DNA of 64,000 nucleotides from Symsagittifera roscoffensis (GCF_963678635.1 NC_087062.1:57862129-57926128), one strand, 5' to 3'. Shown: positions 1 to 11,746, numbered from the stretch's first letter. Notes: generated by a model from the sequence alone, not told the origin. Made by a program: numbers and translations.

Positions 1-182
1 AAAAAAAGCAGTTTAGGTCTGACTTTTTGAGGACGAACTGTCCATTTTCTGGCCGATTCAATTATAATTCCGAGCACTTAATTGTAGTGAAACTCAACGC
101 TTAAGTTTCTTTTTCTCTCATTTTGCCGCCCACTATAGCTATGATTAATTTCTATGAGGAATAAAATTTAGTAATCTCTCAC

Positions 183-3100
183 CTAGCTTCTGTAGTTGCT
201 CCTCAAGAGATACAAATTTAGTCTTGATGTCAGCCAACTTCGTCTCTGAAACTTGCAGATTCTGTTCCACAACCTTTTTATCTGCTCTTTCTTTTTCTAT
301 CTCAGCCTCCAGTTTCCTTTTCATTTTTTCCTCCAGTTTTTGAGATTCTGAAGCATGCTGAGATTCTAGTTTAGATTTTAGAGACTCCAGTTCTTCACGA
401 TGACGTTTTTTGAGCATGTCAATTTCGTCATTCAGACCTTTCTCACGTGACTTGAGAAGTTCAACCTCGTTTTCAACTCGTCTTTTCTTCTCTTCCGTAT
501 CTTGATTCTGATTGGCTAGTTTTCTTCTGAGGGAGTCCACTTCGTACTCGTTTTTGTTGGACAGTGATCTTTGTAAGTCGTGCAACTCGGCCTGAGCTCG
601 GTCCTTTTCTCTCGTCAACGCAAAGCAAAGAGATCGTTCGTGATCATCTTTTAATTTTTCGATTGCTGACTGAAAATTGCACTGTTTTAGAATTCAATAT
701 TCTGACCATTGAAAATAGGGAGAAACTTTATATTCGGGTGTGTTTTAGTTTTTCTTTTTTTGGTTTTGTCTTTTGCTTTCCACGCCAAAAATAATCATTG
801 GACTGGGTTGAGTGATATATCATTGTATATATCAGCCTAACAAAAAACACCGTACTCTGGCCGTTTTTGGAGGTTTTTGACTCAAAGTTGTGCCTTCTGG
901 CGCGCAATCTTCCTCAAAATTAGAATAAATTAGCATCAAAGGAGGCCCCTTTCAAAAAAAAATTGAAAATTCGGGCTGTCGGTTAAAAAAAGGGTGCAAA
1001 AAATAGTACCAAAAGGAACCCTATAGGTGATAAGGGGTCGAAACCCTAAAGAAGAACGCGTCCCCACTCGCCCCTTCACTTAATCCGCTAGTGTTTACAA
1101 AGAAGAGTTCTAACTATTAGTGAGATTCTACAAATAATGAGATTTCTGCAACGGTAGAAAAAAAATCTAACGATAAAAAATATTAGATTGCTTGCAATGA
1201 TTTGTTACAGATTTCAAAGTTCTTTAGAGTGTGGCTATAGAATAATCGATTTTGTACCCGGTGCTCGGCGCTGTCTCTGGTGATTCTGGCGCTCAACTCG
1301 GCTATAGTTTGCTCCAGTTTCTCCTTCGTCGTCTCAAATGACCTCTCACCTCTCCTCGCCTCACTCTCATGCGACTCCCTCAGACTTCTTTGAACCTAGA
1401 AGTTTCAAATTTCTACCCAGTGAAGTAGAACTAACATTTTTCCAGGGTTATGCAACCTTATTATGTTTCGGTGTTTTCTTCATACGATATACTTTTTATT
1501 AAATTTCAACAGTTTGAAAACTTAATCGTAATCTGGATTTATCAAAGGAATCAAATTCAAAAACTTACTGAGGTACATTCTTCTAACACTCATCAACACT
1601 CTTCAGGATGGCATGACATATGAAATATTTTAGATATGTTTCTTTTTACTTTGAAATAGACAGCAGTGTGAGATTTAATCAATTTAGTATATATAAGAGT
1701 TGTTTTTATATTTTTCTTCAGAGTCTAAATAAACAATTCAGCAAAATATAGAACTCTTGCTGAATTAACTCACAATTGAAATATGATAATGAGCTTTGCG
1801 AATAGCAAAAAATATATGAATATCGTATGTTAGTGACGTTTTTTTTATACTGAAGAGTTTTCTGAAGCTTTTTTTGGAATTCAAACCACGACTGAAAAGA
1901 TGCCCTCCTCAGTCGCTGGGGACTTGTTGCTGGGGACTTGTTTTTTGTTGTTGTAGAACAACCAATTCTTGTATTCTAACATTCTCAAAAAAAATTTGGA
2001 CAGACTAAAAAGGAGCTCACCTTTTCTACTTCGTATTCCAGCTTTTCCGCATGGAGTTTCTTCAGTTTCTCACTTTCCTGCTGATGTTGCGAGTTCATTT
2101 CGTCGATTTTGCAGTTGATCGACTCAACTGTCACCATATGGTTTCTCTCTCGTTTGTCCATCTCTGCTTTGAGGTGGCGCAACTGTTCGGCTAGTTGGGA
2201 GCACCTGTTATCACTGGCTTCGAGACTCCTCGATAGATTTGAAATTTCGTGATCTGCAAGAAATTTAGTTGCTTTGAGGCGAAATTTTAACAAAATTGGC
2301 GTCAAAAATCCAAAAAACCTACAAACGCCTTCTTAGTTTTCTTCGAAAGTTCGTCTGCCGTGCAGAAAAACGATTTAGGAAAACTCAGAATATCATTTTG
2401 GCTGACCTAAAAAAAGGTAGACAGAATTTACAAGAAAATTTTTGATATTTTTTTGATATCCCTGCGCCCATCGAGAAAATCCTTAATCCGCCTCTTCGCT
2501 CAACGACGAATAGTCGAATAGCTATAGGTCTGGCGAATAATTTGGCAACTGGATGAAAACAGGGGCGAATTTAGGAAAAGATGTCCCCGCTCGAGGATTT
2601 CACCTCTTCAGTACCAAAATGTCCCCTTTGATAGCTTTTTAAAATATCCAAAACATCTATTTTCTGCTGAACAACCGGATAATCAATTTGTTCTACCCAA
2701 AAAAAGGCCATCAAAGTTATTGATTATTAATTTCTTATTAAGTTTTCAAAAAGCGTTTCTCAATCAATCTTTACCTTTTGCATCTGAATTGGCAGTAACA
2801 GCACCCAGTTGTGCGGTCAGTTCATCCACCTGCTGTTGCAGTGAGTCCACCTTGGCCTGAGAGCGGAGAGAGAGGGATTCGAACTCGGACTTCCTGCTCC
2901 TCAGCTGTCTCTCTGTCTGCTCTAGTTGTTCACTCAGTCGTTCTATCTCTCCCATCTGGTGATCAACTGTCATCGAGTAGCTTCTCTTCAGTTCAAGAAG
3001 ATCTCCTGTTGGTAATTTCATATGTTTCAAAACAACGAGGGAAACTTTTACAACTGGGTAGAAAAGACATACAAATTCTTAAGACTAAAAAAACCCAATG

Positions 3101-3421
3101 GCATAACCCGCGACTAAAAAAAACAACAAGAAACTTAATTATTGTAAAGAAGTGCTATATTTCAATCCGATTTTGAAATAAAGCAACTATCGTTTCATAT
3201 TCCCAAACCTAACCTTTCAGCGTCCAGTCAAGTGCCTCGAGGTCAGCTGTGAACTTTGAACTGGACAGTGGCACTGTGGTCTCTCTGATGCCTCCGGGCG
3301 AGAGAGGTCTCTCGTAGTGCAATCCCAGATACCTCCCCACTGAAGACGAAGACACTTCGGGATGGTAACTCGAGTCGAAGCGTGGTTGAGATTCACTTTT
3401 GTCTGTCATTTTAACCGACAT
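183..3421 (-). CDS. Coiled-coil protein, five exons, 3' end outside the window
   Basis: Exons read on the minus strand at 3421-3214, 3005-2775, 2253-2021, 1395-1258 and 669-183. Each junction has GT/AG borders and the reading phase carries through every one, giving about 432 codons before the last visible donor (GTGAGA at 182-177). The start is the ATG at 3421 (MSVKMTDKSES). Residues 1-70 are Ser-rich and low in helix formers. From about residue 70 on the protein is almost all charged heptad-like coiled coil, for example the stretches around LSEQLEQTERQLRSR and KLEEKMKRKLEAEIEKE. No enzymatic motif is visible. Proteins of this style are commonly centrosomal, ciliary or cytoskeletal, but the family cannot be named from coiled coil alone. 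Introns are 208 to 625 bp. Confidence 0.85.
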
Positions 3422-3657
3422 ATTTCAAATAAAATCACGGTTTTCTTATGATGAAACCAAAAAAAAATCTAACTACAGGTGAAAAAAAGTCAAACTTCAT
3501 TTTTTTAAACGTTCACAGTTTATAACTAAAACCTTATTAGGTAGCTCCGCTCTGTTTTTTTTTGTAACTGATAATAGAGGAAAATAGAACCCCCAGTCAA
3601 TATTAAAAGTGATCGGTACTACGCTCCGTTATCCATTATGCTGAACCATTACGTTAA

Positions 3658-3933
3658 TTAGTATTTTAAGAGTTTAAAAATTGTTATCAGATGTAGGTAC
3701 CAAGAAACGCCTATGGTAATACGTATAGAAGCATTAAGAATTTTTGTTGAATATGACGGTCTGATTTTCTTCCCATTGTCTAGCATCCGTAGCAGAGTTG
3801 CAGTGGGCAGTGAACTCAGGTCAAATTTGGAACTCAAACTGTTCAACGACATCGAATTCACTTTTGGAGTGTTTATAACCGAGTCAAACTGAACTAAGTG
3901 GTCTCTAGAATGCAATGCTTCTGATTCTGTCAT
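3658..3933 (-). CDS. Possible upstream exon or small ORF, Ser/Leu-rich
   Basis: A 91-codon open frame on the minus strand, just upstream of the coiled-coil gene and in the same direction. Its first 55 residues look protein-like (SLSSKFDLSSLPTATLLRML), then turn into AT-driven low-complexity sequence, as if an exon end had been passed. No convincing donor was found that joins it to 3421. It could be a separate first exon of the same gene, a neighbouring gene end, or chance. The rest of 3422-4386 shows no gene. Confidence 0.2.
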   Translation of the reverse strand: MTESEALHSRDHLVQFDSVINTPKVNSMSLNSLSSKFDLSSLPTATLLRMLDNGKKIRPSYSTKILNASIRITIGVSWYLHLITIFKLLKY

Positions 3934-4386
3934 GACAAAAAGTCTAACGGACCCCTCCTCAAAGTGAAAAATAACTATTGAAAAGCTACACGTGTCTCAA
4001 AATTAGAGCAAATATTTACTTTTTCAGCTGAGATAAAGCCTCGTTGATTAACCAGACTGTAAATTTTTGGCGTTTAATTGTTCTTTCATGTTAATCAGAA
4101 TTATATAACTTAGAAAAATTCACTCAGTCAATTCTGGCGTAAGCTTTGTGTTGAACACATTAACTTGTGTTGAACAATAAATTATAAATATTATATTATG
4201 TGAAGTATTTGTGTTATTTGACGAGTACAGAAAAAGATGCTTGAGATTTTAATCGAAACCGCTGCTCAGGTGGTCTCCCTCGAATTCCCAGAGTTCCAAA
4301 TTGTTGTAACTGTTCCCATTTTCGTAGAAAAAAAAAACAAATATTTTCCTCGGAGTGCTTTTAGTTCCTTAGAAAAGTTGTAACTT

Positions 4387-4640
4387 CCCGGGTCGAGGAG
4401 CTTAATTCATGTTTGGACTTTCTTTGCGACTGAAATTCCGCGGCCGAGAAGCAATTTTAGGTGGAGCATAAAGTCGAAACATACCCAGTTTTTGTCGAGA
4501 AAATCGCAACGAAGGTCGAGCACGGTCGAAACATAAGTCGAGCACAGTCGAAACATAAGCCAAGCACAGTCGAAACATATGTCGAGCAGAGTCAAAACAT
4601 ATGTCAAGCACAATCGAAACAGAGAGAAGAGTCAAAAAAC
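4387..4640 (+). repeat. 22-bp tandem repeat behind a CCCGGGTCGAGG end
   Basis: From about 4523 to 4625 there are four and a half copies of a 22-bp unit of the form GTCGAAACATAAGTCGAGCA, with a few substitutions per copy. The array is preceded at 4387-4398 by CCCGGGTCGAGG, the same word that ends the inverted repeats of the minisatellite element at 58035-59560 and occurs in R at 7720 and 15862. Open frames here on both strands come from the repeat. Confidence 0.75.
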
Positions 4641-4744
4641 GGACCTAGAAAAGCAATTTTTGACAGATTTTTTGAGGGCACAACTGAAAGACAGATGCAA
4701 ATAGCAGAACAATCCTGTAAAAAATGTGTTTTTAATAACAGCTA

Positions 4745-4820
4745 GCAAGACTAGCATAATTGCTCATCACATACATGACCGCCACACGAGAAGGTCTACA
4801 CCTGGTCCCGAAAAAAATTA
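4745..4820 (+). pseudogene. RNase H scrap of an E1-type gypsy element
   Basis: This stretch matches 13286-13365 in the RNase H end of E1 (SIIAHHIQDRH followed by EKVYTWSR in the better copy). Here it has lost frame and carries small indels. The sequence after it, on to 4935, also matches what follows RNase H at 13370-13424, so both R copies share one and the same breakpoint after the RNase H fragment. Confidence 0.6.
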
Positions 4821-6192
4821 AACTCAAAAAACAAAACTAGAAAATAATCAAATGAATCATTAAGTTCTCATTAAAATGTCAATCGTCAATTCGAGTTTCT
4901 TGTAATGGGGTTGCTTATATAGTAACTATTGACTGCCCGCACTGACAGAAATGGTTTCCGGTCGATTTAAATTGATTTTAAATTGATTTTAAATTGATCC
5001 AAATCGATTGAACATGTACAATTTACGAACTTAAATGGATTTTAAATCGATTTAAATCGAATTTTTTGAAATTTTTAAATCGATTTAAGTGTCTAAAAAA
5101 TCAATTTAAATCGATTTCGATGAATTTTCCGACACACTAAATTGATTTTTTTGCTAACACGGCGAATAAAACATACCCTTTAAAAAATTGTTGGACTTTT
5201 TTTTTCTTGATCTTTTAAACATAAACACTCGTGCCAGATGTTATAGAATTCAATAAAATGATCAACTAAATAAGGTTTTAAACTTGAAAATTTGCAATAT
5301 AATCATAGAAAACCATTGTAAATCAGATTATGGGCAAAACCTTGTGTAACAAACCAGAAAAAGGTCAGGTAAAATTAAATTGTGATCTCAATAATAGGCA
5401 ATAAAATCATAGAAAATCTTGAAAGTAAATCAGATTTTAAGCAACAACTAATGAAGCGAATCAATACAAGAGTCAATATAGATCAGTTTTTGAACTCAAA
5501 TATGCAAAAAAATTATAGAATTTTATCGACATTTTGGTCTTTTAATTTGGTCTTTTTCATGCTACTATACGCTATGGATGTAAAATAAAAAATCATAGGC
5601 AAGAAATAAATGCAATAAAAACTTAAACTCAAAAAACAAAACTAGAAAATAATCAAATGAATCATTCAGTCCTCACTAAAATATCAATCGTCAATTCGAG
5701 TTTCTTGTAATGGGGTTGCTTATATAGTAACTATTGACTGCCCGCACTGATAGAAATGTCTTTCGCTCGATTTAAATTGATTATAAATCGATTTTGAATC
5801 GATCCAAATTGATTAAACATGTACATTTTACGAACTTAAATGGATTTTAAATCAATTTAAATCGATCTTTTTGAATTTCTCAATTCAAATTAAGTGTTTA
5901 AAAAATCAATTTGAATCGATTTCGATGAATTTTCCTACACACTAAATTGATTTTTTTGCTAACACGGCGAATAAAACATACCCTTTAAAAAATTGTTGGA
6001 CTTTTTAAGTAACAACTAATGAAACGAATCAGTATAAGGGTCAATATAGATCTGTTTTTGAACTCAAATATGCAAAAAAATCTTAGATTTTTCTCGATAA
6101 TTTGGTCCTTTTATTTGGTCTTTTTTATGCTACTATACGCTATGGATGTAAAATAAAAAATAATAGGCCAGAAATAAACGCAATAAAAACTT
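4821..6192. repeat. Imperfect tandem duplication through the left end of the TIR element
   Basis: 4821-5625 is repeated at 5626-6192 with an offset of 805 bp. The second unit lacks about 240 bp (unit 1 about 5200-5440). The duplication includes about 115 bp of host flank plus the left TIR, so a second left end lies at 5741 inside the element. The parental insertion was therefore probably only about 780 bp (5741-6522 equivalent), and the duplication came after it. Confidence 0.75.
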
Positions 6193-6522
6193 GAAACTAA
6201 TAATACTTGAATAAAAAAAATCGATTTAAATTGATATAAACCCGTTTTAATCCCCCTAAAAAAAACACTTTCAGACTGGAAAAAGTGCATTCAAATTGAT
6301 TTAAAATCGATTTGGATCAATTTTTTTTAGCTGGGATTTAAGATCAATTTAAATCAATTTTAAATCGATCCAAATCAATCTTCATCTTTTTTATTTAATC
6401 TTCATACTAAAATCGATCTAAATTTAATCAACGTACTTTTTTCATACTAAAATCGATTTAAATTTAATCAACGTACTTTTTTCATACTAAAATCAATCTT
6501 AATCCATTTTTGTCAGTGCGGG
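4936..6522. mobile_element. Non-autonomous TIR element (MITE-like), TG target duplication
   Basis: The left end is CCCGCACTGACAGAAATGG at 4936 and the right end is its near-perfect inverted copy ending at 6522 (CCATTTTTGTCAGTGCGGG). TG flanks both sides (4934-4935 and 6523-6524). R copy 2 has the uninterrupted sequence GACTGGTGTTATCAG at 14592-14606 with a single TG, so it serves as an empty site. The subterminal DNA is packed with palindromic words built on ATCGATTTAAAT, as expected of binding sites for a transposase supplied elsewhere. No transposase is encoded. The superfamily is unassigned. Confidence 0.8.
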
Positions 6523-6708
6523 TGGTGTCATCAGACTCGGAAATTACAGGTGCGTCAAGTTTAGGTGTGAAAGTGGAAACATTTAATCCCTTTTGAAAAA
6601 AATTGAAGGCGCTTTTGAAAAGAAATGTCGATTTGGTCCTCACAAAATCTCTATAAAAAAATGTACCCATAGGGGGGACCCTGTGGTTAAAAACATTGTG
6701 CTCAAGAA

Positions 6709-6749
6709 TTGAAGGGGGAGGGCAGTCGCCCTCCTCGGCACGCTACTGC
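6709..6749 (-). mobile_element. hAT-like terminus inside R
   Basis: Read on the minus strand, the sequence begins CAGTAGCGTGCCGAGGAGGG and continues into a C-rich stretch. That is the usual style of hAT ends (CAG followed by GGCG/GCGTG and G/C-rich runs). The same end is present in R copy 2 at about 14757-14797. No partner end was found nearby, so this is a relic carried along in R. Confidence 0.35.
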
Positions 6750-7719
6750 TCGGGTGTAAAAAGCCTAAATTTATTGTAATAGTTAAATTTTTGGTGCAAA
6801 TATAATCACGTAATTTGCTTGAGTTTCGTAACAAGTCAATTAAATTACATGATTAGTTTGCAGCGAAATAATTGATTTTTGTGGACTATGGAAGTTTATC
6901 ACAGATTTTAATTTCATTAATTGAGAACAGTCTAAAATTAAACGCTTATTTTATGTCAGAGCAGTTAAATTTATTAGAACTGGCTCGGTCAGTTTTAAAT
7001 CAGCAGATCTAAGCTGGCTCTAGCAGAAGTGTACAACTTTTCTTATGAGACTTATAAAATTTGATAAAACGATTTAATTTTTGCCTGAATTTGGTCAATT
7101 TAATCAATCATTGAGTAAATTGGAACTGAACTGAGTCATATTTAAATTTGATTACGTAAGTCTAAGAAACAAACATTGGCCCAAAAAATATTCTGAAAAC
7201 TGCCTGATAAGAAAAACAGAAAAATGTCAAAATTGAGGGGAAACGAATCTCTTTAATTTAAATTTTAGTCGCTAAATCAGCCTTATGCTCGAACAAACAG
7301 TTTCCAAAAATACTTTTAAAACTGTGATATAAGGTAATCAGACATAAATTTATTACATAAATTAATCAAATTTTTAAAGTTTTAGTCACTCAAATATGAC
7401 TTTATGGCTGATATAGAAAAAAAATACGTCAAAAATTCCTAGTTAAAAGTCAAAACTTGTCAGCAGAAAAAAACCATCCCGAGCACAAATATTACGTCTC
7501 TTTTTTTGAAAGTCGGAACAAAAAATATTTACGTTCATGTATAGAAAAAAAGCCTATTTTAACATTCTATTTATGGAAAAAAAATCTAATTATACAATTT
7601 CACCAATAAATAAAAAGCTAGTCATGCTTTTTTTAAGCAGTTTTTTTTTATCTGGAAAAGTAAATGTATGACATGCAAATTTTTATTGATGAAAAGCGTA
7701 CAGGAGTCTTTTTTGTCAA

Positions 7720-7885
7720 CCCGGGTCGTCATTTGAGTTTTACAAGAAATTCACTAAAACAGACATTTTCCTTATTTCAACACCTATACCACTTTGCATT
7801 ACAAACGAAAGGTCAAAGCAGTCAAAACATGCAACAGTTTGTTTGGGATAGTCAAAACAAGCATAAGTCGATACCTCGACCCGTG
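7720..7885. repeat. CCCGGGTCG-bounded block in R copy 1
   Basis: The block opens with ACCCGGGTCG at 7719 and closes with the inverted word CCTCGACCCGTG ending at about 7884. Between them are short repeats of the type GTCAAAACAAGCATAAGTCG. R copy 2 has the equivalent at about 15862-16027. The layout, short inverted ends around repeats that contain GTCG-AAA, matches the bigger element at 58035-59560 and the array at 4387-4640. Confidence 0.45.
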
Positions 7886-8804
7886 TATCTCCTGAGCTGT
7901 GTATCTAGTGACTTAATGTTCCGACTTTCGAAAAAAGTGATTAAATGTTGTGTTCGGAGTGGTTTTTTCTCCAGAAAAATCTGGAAATTTCCAATGCGCA
8001 GATTGGACTTTTTGATGGAATTTTTAACTATGAATTTTTGACGGAACTGTTTTTCAGTATGAGTTTTGGTAATTTTGGTACAAAGTTTTGGTAATTTTTT
8101 ATTAATTGTTTTCGAAAATATATTTTTTTAAAGCGACCTTCAAATACCATAAAAAGCCATCCAAATTTTATTCTGAGACAAACAGTTTTGTTATAATTGA
8201 AATTTAGCGTATTTCGAAATACATTAAAACGCTTTGCTCTTTGATCAGTTAGTTAAAACAAATTAAAATTCACAGATTTCGTATTTTTATCTAATTTTTT
8301 GTTATGTAGCATTGTTAGCGCGTGCATTTGAGCCTTTTATGCATTTTGTGAACAATTTTTTGGGTCAGTTTTCTCCAAAAAAATTACTTAAAGCAAGCTA
8401 AAAAAACCCTTTAACTTTAGAATCTAAATCTGGAACTAGTTTTGGTCAACTTTCGGATTTTATGCATTTTTTTTCAATAGCCTGATTTTGTTGAATTGTT
8501 TTTGTGTTCAGCCAGCTTCTGCCGCGTATAAAGAATGATACATCAGTTTGTTCAGAATACTGTTCGCATATAAAATAGTTGAAATATTGATATGTTCAAA
8601 TGCCCACAAAAGCTGACTACCGAAAAATGAGTTATAAAATCCTGAATTGTATTCTGTCTTTCTGATTTTTTTTTCTCAAAACCGTACGTCCTTGGTCAGG
8701 GTTATTTGGAGCTTTTACACTCGGGATAGTCGGGATAAAGGAAGGATAACGAGAAAAAAATTATTTTATCGGGGAAAGTCGGTGCTGTCCAGAATGAAGC
8801 TATT

Positions 8805-9213
8805 TGAGTTAGGTTCTAGGTTTAACTCATTGAGTAATTTCGGATAGGGTACACCGTCTGCTCGTCACGCTATCTTATTTTCGGCCGGATAGATTCGTGC
8901 AACTTCTTAGTCTAATACCGATCCTAATCTTACTCTTATATCTACTAGTCTCAGGGTGATTAACTAGTCTCTGCTAGGCTCAATAGATCTAGAGTATACT
9001 GGCTTATTGCGATTGCTAAAGTTCTCTTGGAGAGGTAAGTAATTTCTAAGTTAAATTCAAATCTCTCTGGTGCTGAAATTACAAGTAATGTCAGCACTTA
9101 CAAATAAGTGGCTTGTTAGTTAGATGGATCGTGATTGATTAAAATAAAATATTTTATAGAGATGAAATATCCAATTTATAACTAAAAATAAATATAGTTT
9201 ATATCTGGTTCCA
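8805..9213 (-). mobile_element. 3' LTR of a truncated E2-family element (E0)
   Basis: This 409-bp LTR runs on the minus strand from TGGAACC at 9213 to AACTCA at 8805. It matches the two 410-bp LTRs of E2 along its whole length. On the plus strand the block from GGTACACCGTCTG to TATCTACTAGTCTC is nearly identical in all copies. R copy 2 continues uninterrupted at the equivalent site (about 18141), so this copy was inserted into R copy 1. The likely target word on the left is TATT (8801-8804); the matching right side is lost. Confidence 0.85.
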
Positions 9214-10480
9214 CCCATCCGGGGTTTACAGAGTTTTGAATCTTAGATCTTCTATCTGTAATGAAGGATGGATGTTGGTCGTTGTTATTTGGCGAGCATC
9301 ATTTACTGTTTTGTACTTGGGAAAGAAAGCTCCAAGAAGTTAGAGTCATCGATAGGAAGTTGTTAGTTATCGTTTGACAAAGACTATGACTGTCAATGAA
9401 ATCAATCTGATTTCATGTTGGTTTGCTATGATCGTCTGTTCTTGATTGGTTGCGGAGAACTTTGTTTCGATATGGTTTGGGAATGGCGTGAACATCGTGT
9501 TTGGAAGGGATGCCTTGTAACTCGGATCTGTACGTATACTTGAACATCGAGGTGGTCATTGGTCTGATTCAATGAAGTCCTTTTCTGCGAAGTCAAGTCG
9601 TTCTCTAAATTCTTTATGAGTCGTGATTGTGAGCGGCATGTCAGTTGTATTTAGCCATCCTGTAGGTTGAGTGTGATGAGTTCGTCTAGTCTTTGGATGC
9701 TTGTTTTTGTGATTGTTTGTGATCTATGTACTGCATAATATAAATTACATTTTATAAAAAAATTTCAGTTCTATTTTTTAGTTATGATTTTGATTAATTG
9801 TTTTCGCAATTGTTCTCGCGTTTTAGTTCAGTTATTTTTAAGAGTTACTCACACTTGAGTACCTCTTGTCAAAAAAAGTGATGTGGTCACAAAGCGTGGA
9901 CGTAGCACGGTGGGTTAGGCCGGCTATAGAGCATGCTCAGGACGTCCTCTCTTATGGGTTAGGGCAGGAAGGGGAGTATGATTTCGTGCTGGTTTTTTAA
10001 GAGGTCCTGTTTTGTGTTAACTTTTGTGTTATATTTTTTTTTTGGTTTTTCTTTTGTTTCGTTGGTTGTGTCTTTTTCTCAAAAATCAAATTTTTTTTGG
10101 TTTGGGTTTGACTTCCGACTTTTTGGTGTTTTATTGTTTCTTTTTTAGACTTGGTAATAGTCATTAAAAGAATAAATTATCCAGTTGTAAGCTGGTTTAT
10201 TCCGGTTTGGGTACCGTGGGTTTTCTTTTCTTATTTACTATGTTAGTTTATGGTTTATGGTGTTTAGTAAGCTGCGTTGGTTTGTTTGGTTATTATATAA
10301 TTCCATTCCAACCGGGTTAAAGGAAAAGTGGAAGTTGTTATTGCTTGTTTGAGTTGCTGTTAGTGTAATCTTAAAAATTGAATTCATTAATTTAAACAAT
10401 TCTTCGTGGGCGAGCTGTGCGATTGTAGATAGAATTTCTGTACGTTTAAACAGAAGTTATAGAAAAAGTTAGTACTGCAT
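9214..10480 (-). mobile_element. E0 3' noncoding region, truncated
   Basis: This is collinear with 20254-21510, the long 3' noncoding region of E2, starting with the conserved block next to the LTR (plus strand ACCCATCCGGGGTTTACAGA) and ending at about 10480, where similarity stops abruptly. Beyond that the sequence belongs to E1. The match includes a conserved GC-richer island at 9884-9940. No open frame is kept between the two copies. Confidence 0.75.
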
Positions 10481-10677
10481 TTCAATCCTACGAACTAACT
10501 CTTAATTCAACCTTCTTATTATCTCTTAACTTAGCTTTGTTACCTTAGTCTTTTATTTGGTCTTAGATAAAAGCCTACATCTAAATTGTAGGAATCTTAA
10601 CTCAAATTTTCTTAAAGTAGTCTTAGTTTAAGTTTAACCAGTTTTAACCTACAGACGGTTTGTCCTAAATTTTTAAC
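10481..10677. other. Unassigned junction between E0 and E1
   Basis: About 200 bp separate the end of the E0 match from the start of the E1 gag frame. It should contain the E1 leader or LTR end, but no second copy exists in the window to define it, and no clear primer-binding site was found. Confidence 0.4.
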
Positions 10678-11720
10678 ATGGCGCAGTCAAACGAGTCAAA
10701 CCTACGAGGACTAGAGTTTTTTTGGAATAACACATCAAGTGAAAATCAGCATGACTGGGAAAGGTGGTCGGAAAGTTCCAACTAACATTCATCGCGAAAG
10801 ATTCCGTGGACATTGAAGATGTAATTAACCCACCGGTAAAAACTGAACTAACATACCCAATGGCAGAACCAGCGGAACCATTCGATGATCAGGCCCGTCG
10901 GGCGGAAAAAGAAGAACAACACCGAATAGCTGTCCAAAATTACAACGAAGAAATGAGAAGGAGGAAGGCAGAAGACAATACAAAATTCAACGGACTTCAA
11001 ATTGGAGATAATGACAAAAAATTAAAATCACAATTAAACCTAGAACTCGGAAGAGAAGGACAGAAATGCTTCTCACATAAAAATCCTGGGAAAAGAATAC
11101 TGGACATTAACTTTGCTGAATTCTGGGAGTTACTCAAAACTACTTTTACGGTCACTACAAATCTAACATATGAAAGAATGAAATTTTTTGGCCGAAGACA
11201 GAAAGAAAACGAGTCTTTAGAGAAATTTCATGAAATACTATCCGAATTAGCAAAAAACTGTAAGCTGGCGGAATTCGAGTCAGAATTAGTCAGAGACATC
11301 TTCATTAAAAATATGAGAAGCGTTGAGATACAAAATAAACTATGCATCGAATACTTGACTCCAGAAAACGTATTATCATACGTACTAGTCCACAAAAAAG
11401 CACTAAAATTTATCAACAGTGCTAAAAATTTACTACCGATAATGCGGTACAGAGACCACAATACATAAAGAATGAACCGACTCTAAATATCGTCGAAAAC
11501 AATAAGTGATGTAACTGTGGTCAGCAGTTCAAGAAAGGACACCTAACTTCATGCCCAGCTAGAGATAGAAATTGCAATACGTGCGGACGTAAAGGCCATT
11601 TTGCAAAACATTGCAGGAGTTCAGCAAGAACGCAAGCAAACATCGTCGAACAAAACCAAATATCCCAGGTAAACGAAAATACCAGGGCTAACCCGCAGGA
11701 AAACCCCGAATTCGAAGTCA
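10678..11720 (+). pseudogene. gag: E1 gag (Ty3/gypsy) with zinc knuckles, frameshifted
   Basis: The frame opens at ATG 10678 (MAQSNESNLRG, then HDWERW), shifts by about 10765, and continues to 11468 through a capsid-like stretch (AKDSVDIEDVI; NLTYERMKFFGRRQKENESL). After another break, two zinc knuckles lie at about 11513-11621. The second is a perfect C-X2-C-X4-H-X4-C (CNTCGRKGHFAKHC); the first is altered and preceded by a stop. The style is that of gypsy elements with a Gag-PR-RT order. Gag would form the particle and bind element RNA. The copy is dead because of the frameshifts and stops. Confidence 0.75.
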
Positions 11721-11746
11721 ACTTAGATGATTTTTTAGTTCTAGCA

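Larger units (their letters stand above)
6523..8804. repeat. Mosaic repeat R, copy 1
   Basis: This runs collinear with 14597-18141 (copy 2), apart from insertions and deletions specific to one copy. It is itself a patchwork: a hAT-like end (6709-6749), fragments of a foldback family ending in GAAAGTCGGAACA (about 7530) and beginning TGTTCCGACTTTCG (about 7919), and a CCCGGGTCG-bounded block (7720-7885). There is no coding potential; the ORFs around 7664-8041 are AT-rich and not conserved in frame. It ends where the LTR at 8805 was inserted. Confidence 0.75.

Noticed and set aside
4402..4745. Overlapping ORFs in the 22-bp repeat array
   Set aside because: Open frames arise from the stop-free repeat unit on both strands.
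7664..8041. 125-codon ORF in R copy 1 as a gene
   Set aside because: R copy 2 breaks the frame at two places, and the region is composed of repeat fragments.
8805..10480. The 8805 LTR as the 5' LTR of E1
   Set aside because: The LTR is oriented opposite to the E1 genes, ends at 9213, and is followed by E2-type 3' noncoding sequence. It belongs to an E2-family element.
10676..10700. TGGCGCAGTC at 10679 as an E1 primer-binding site
   Set aside because: The same bases form the start of the gag frame (ATGGCGCAGTCAAAC encodes MAQSN), and no LTR copy of E1 exists to support an LTR end here.
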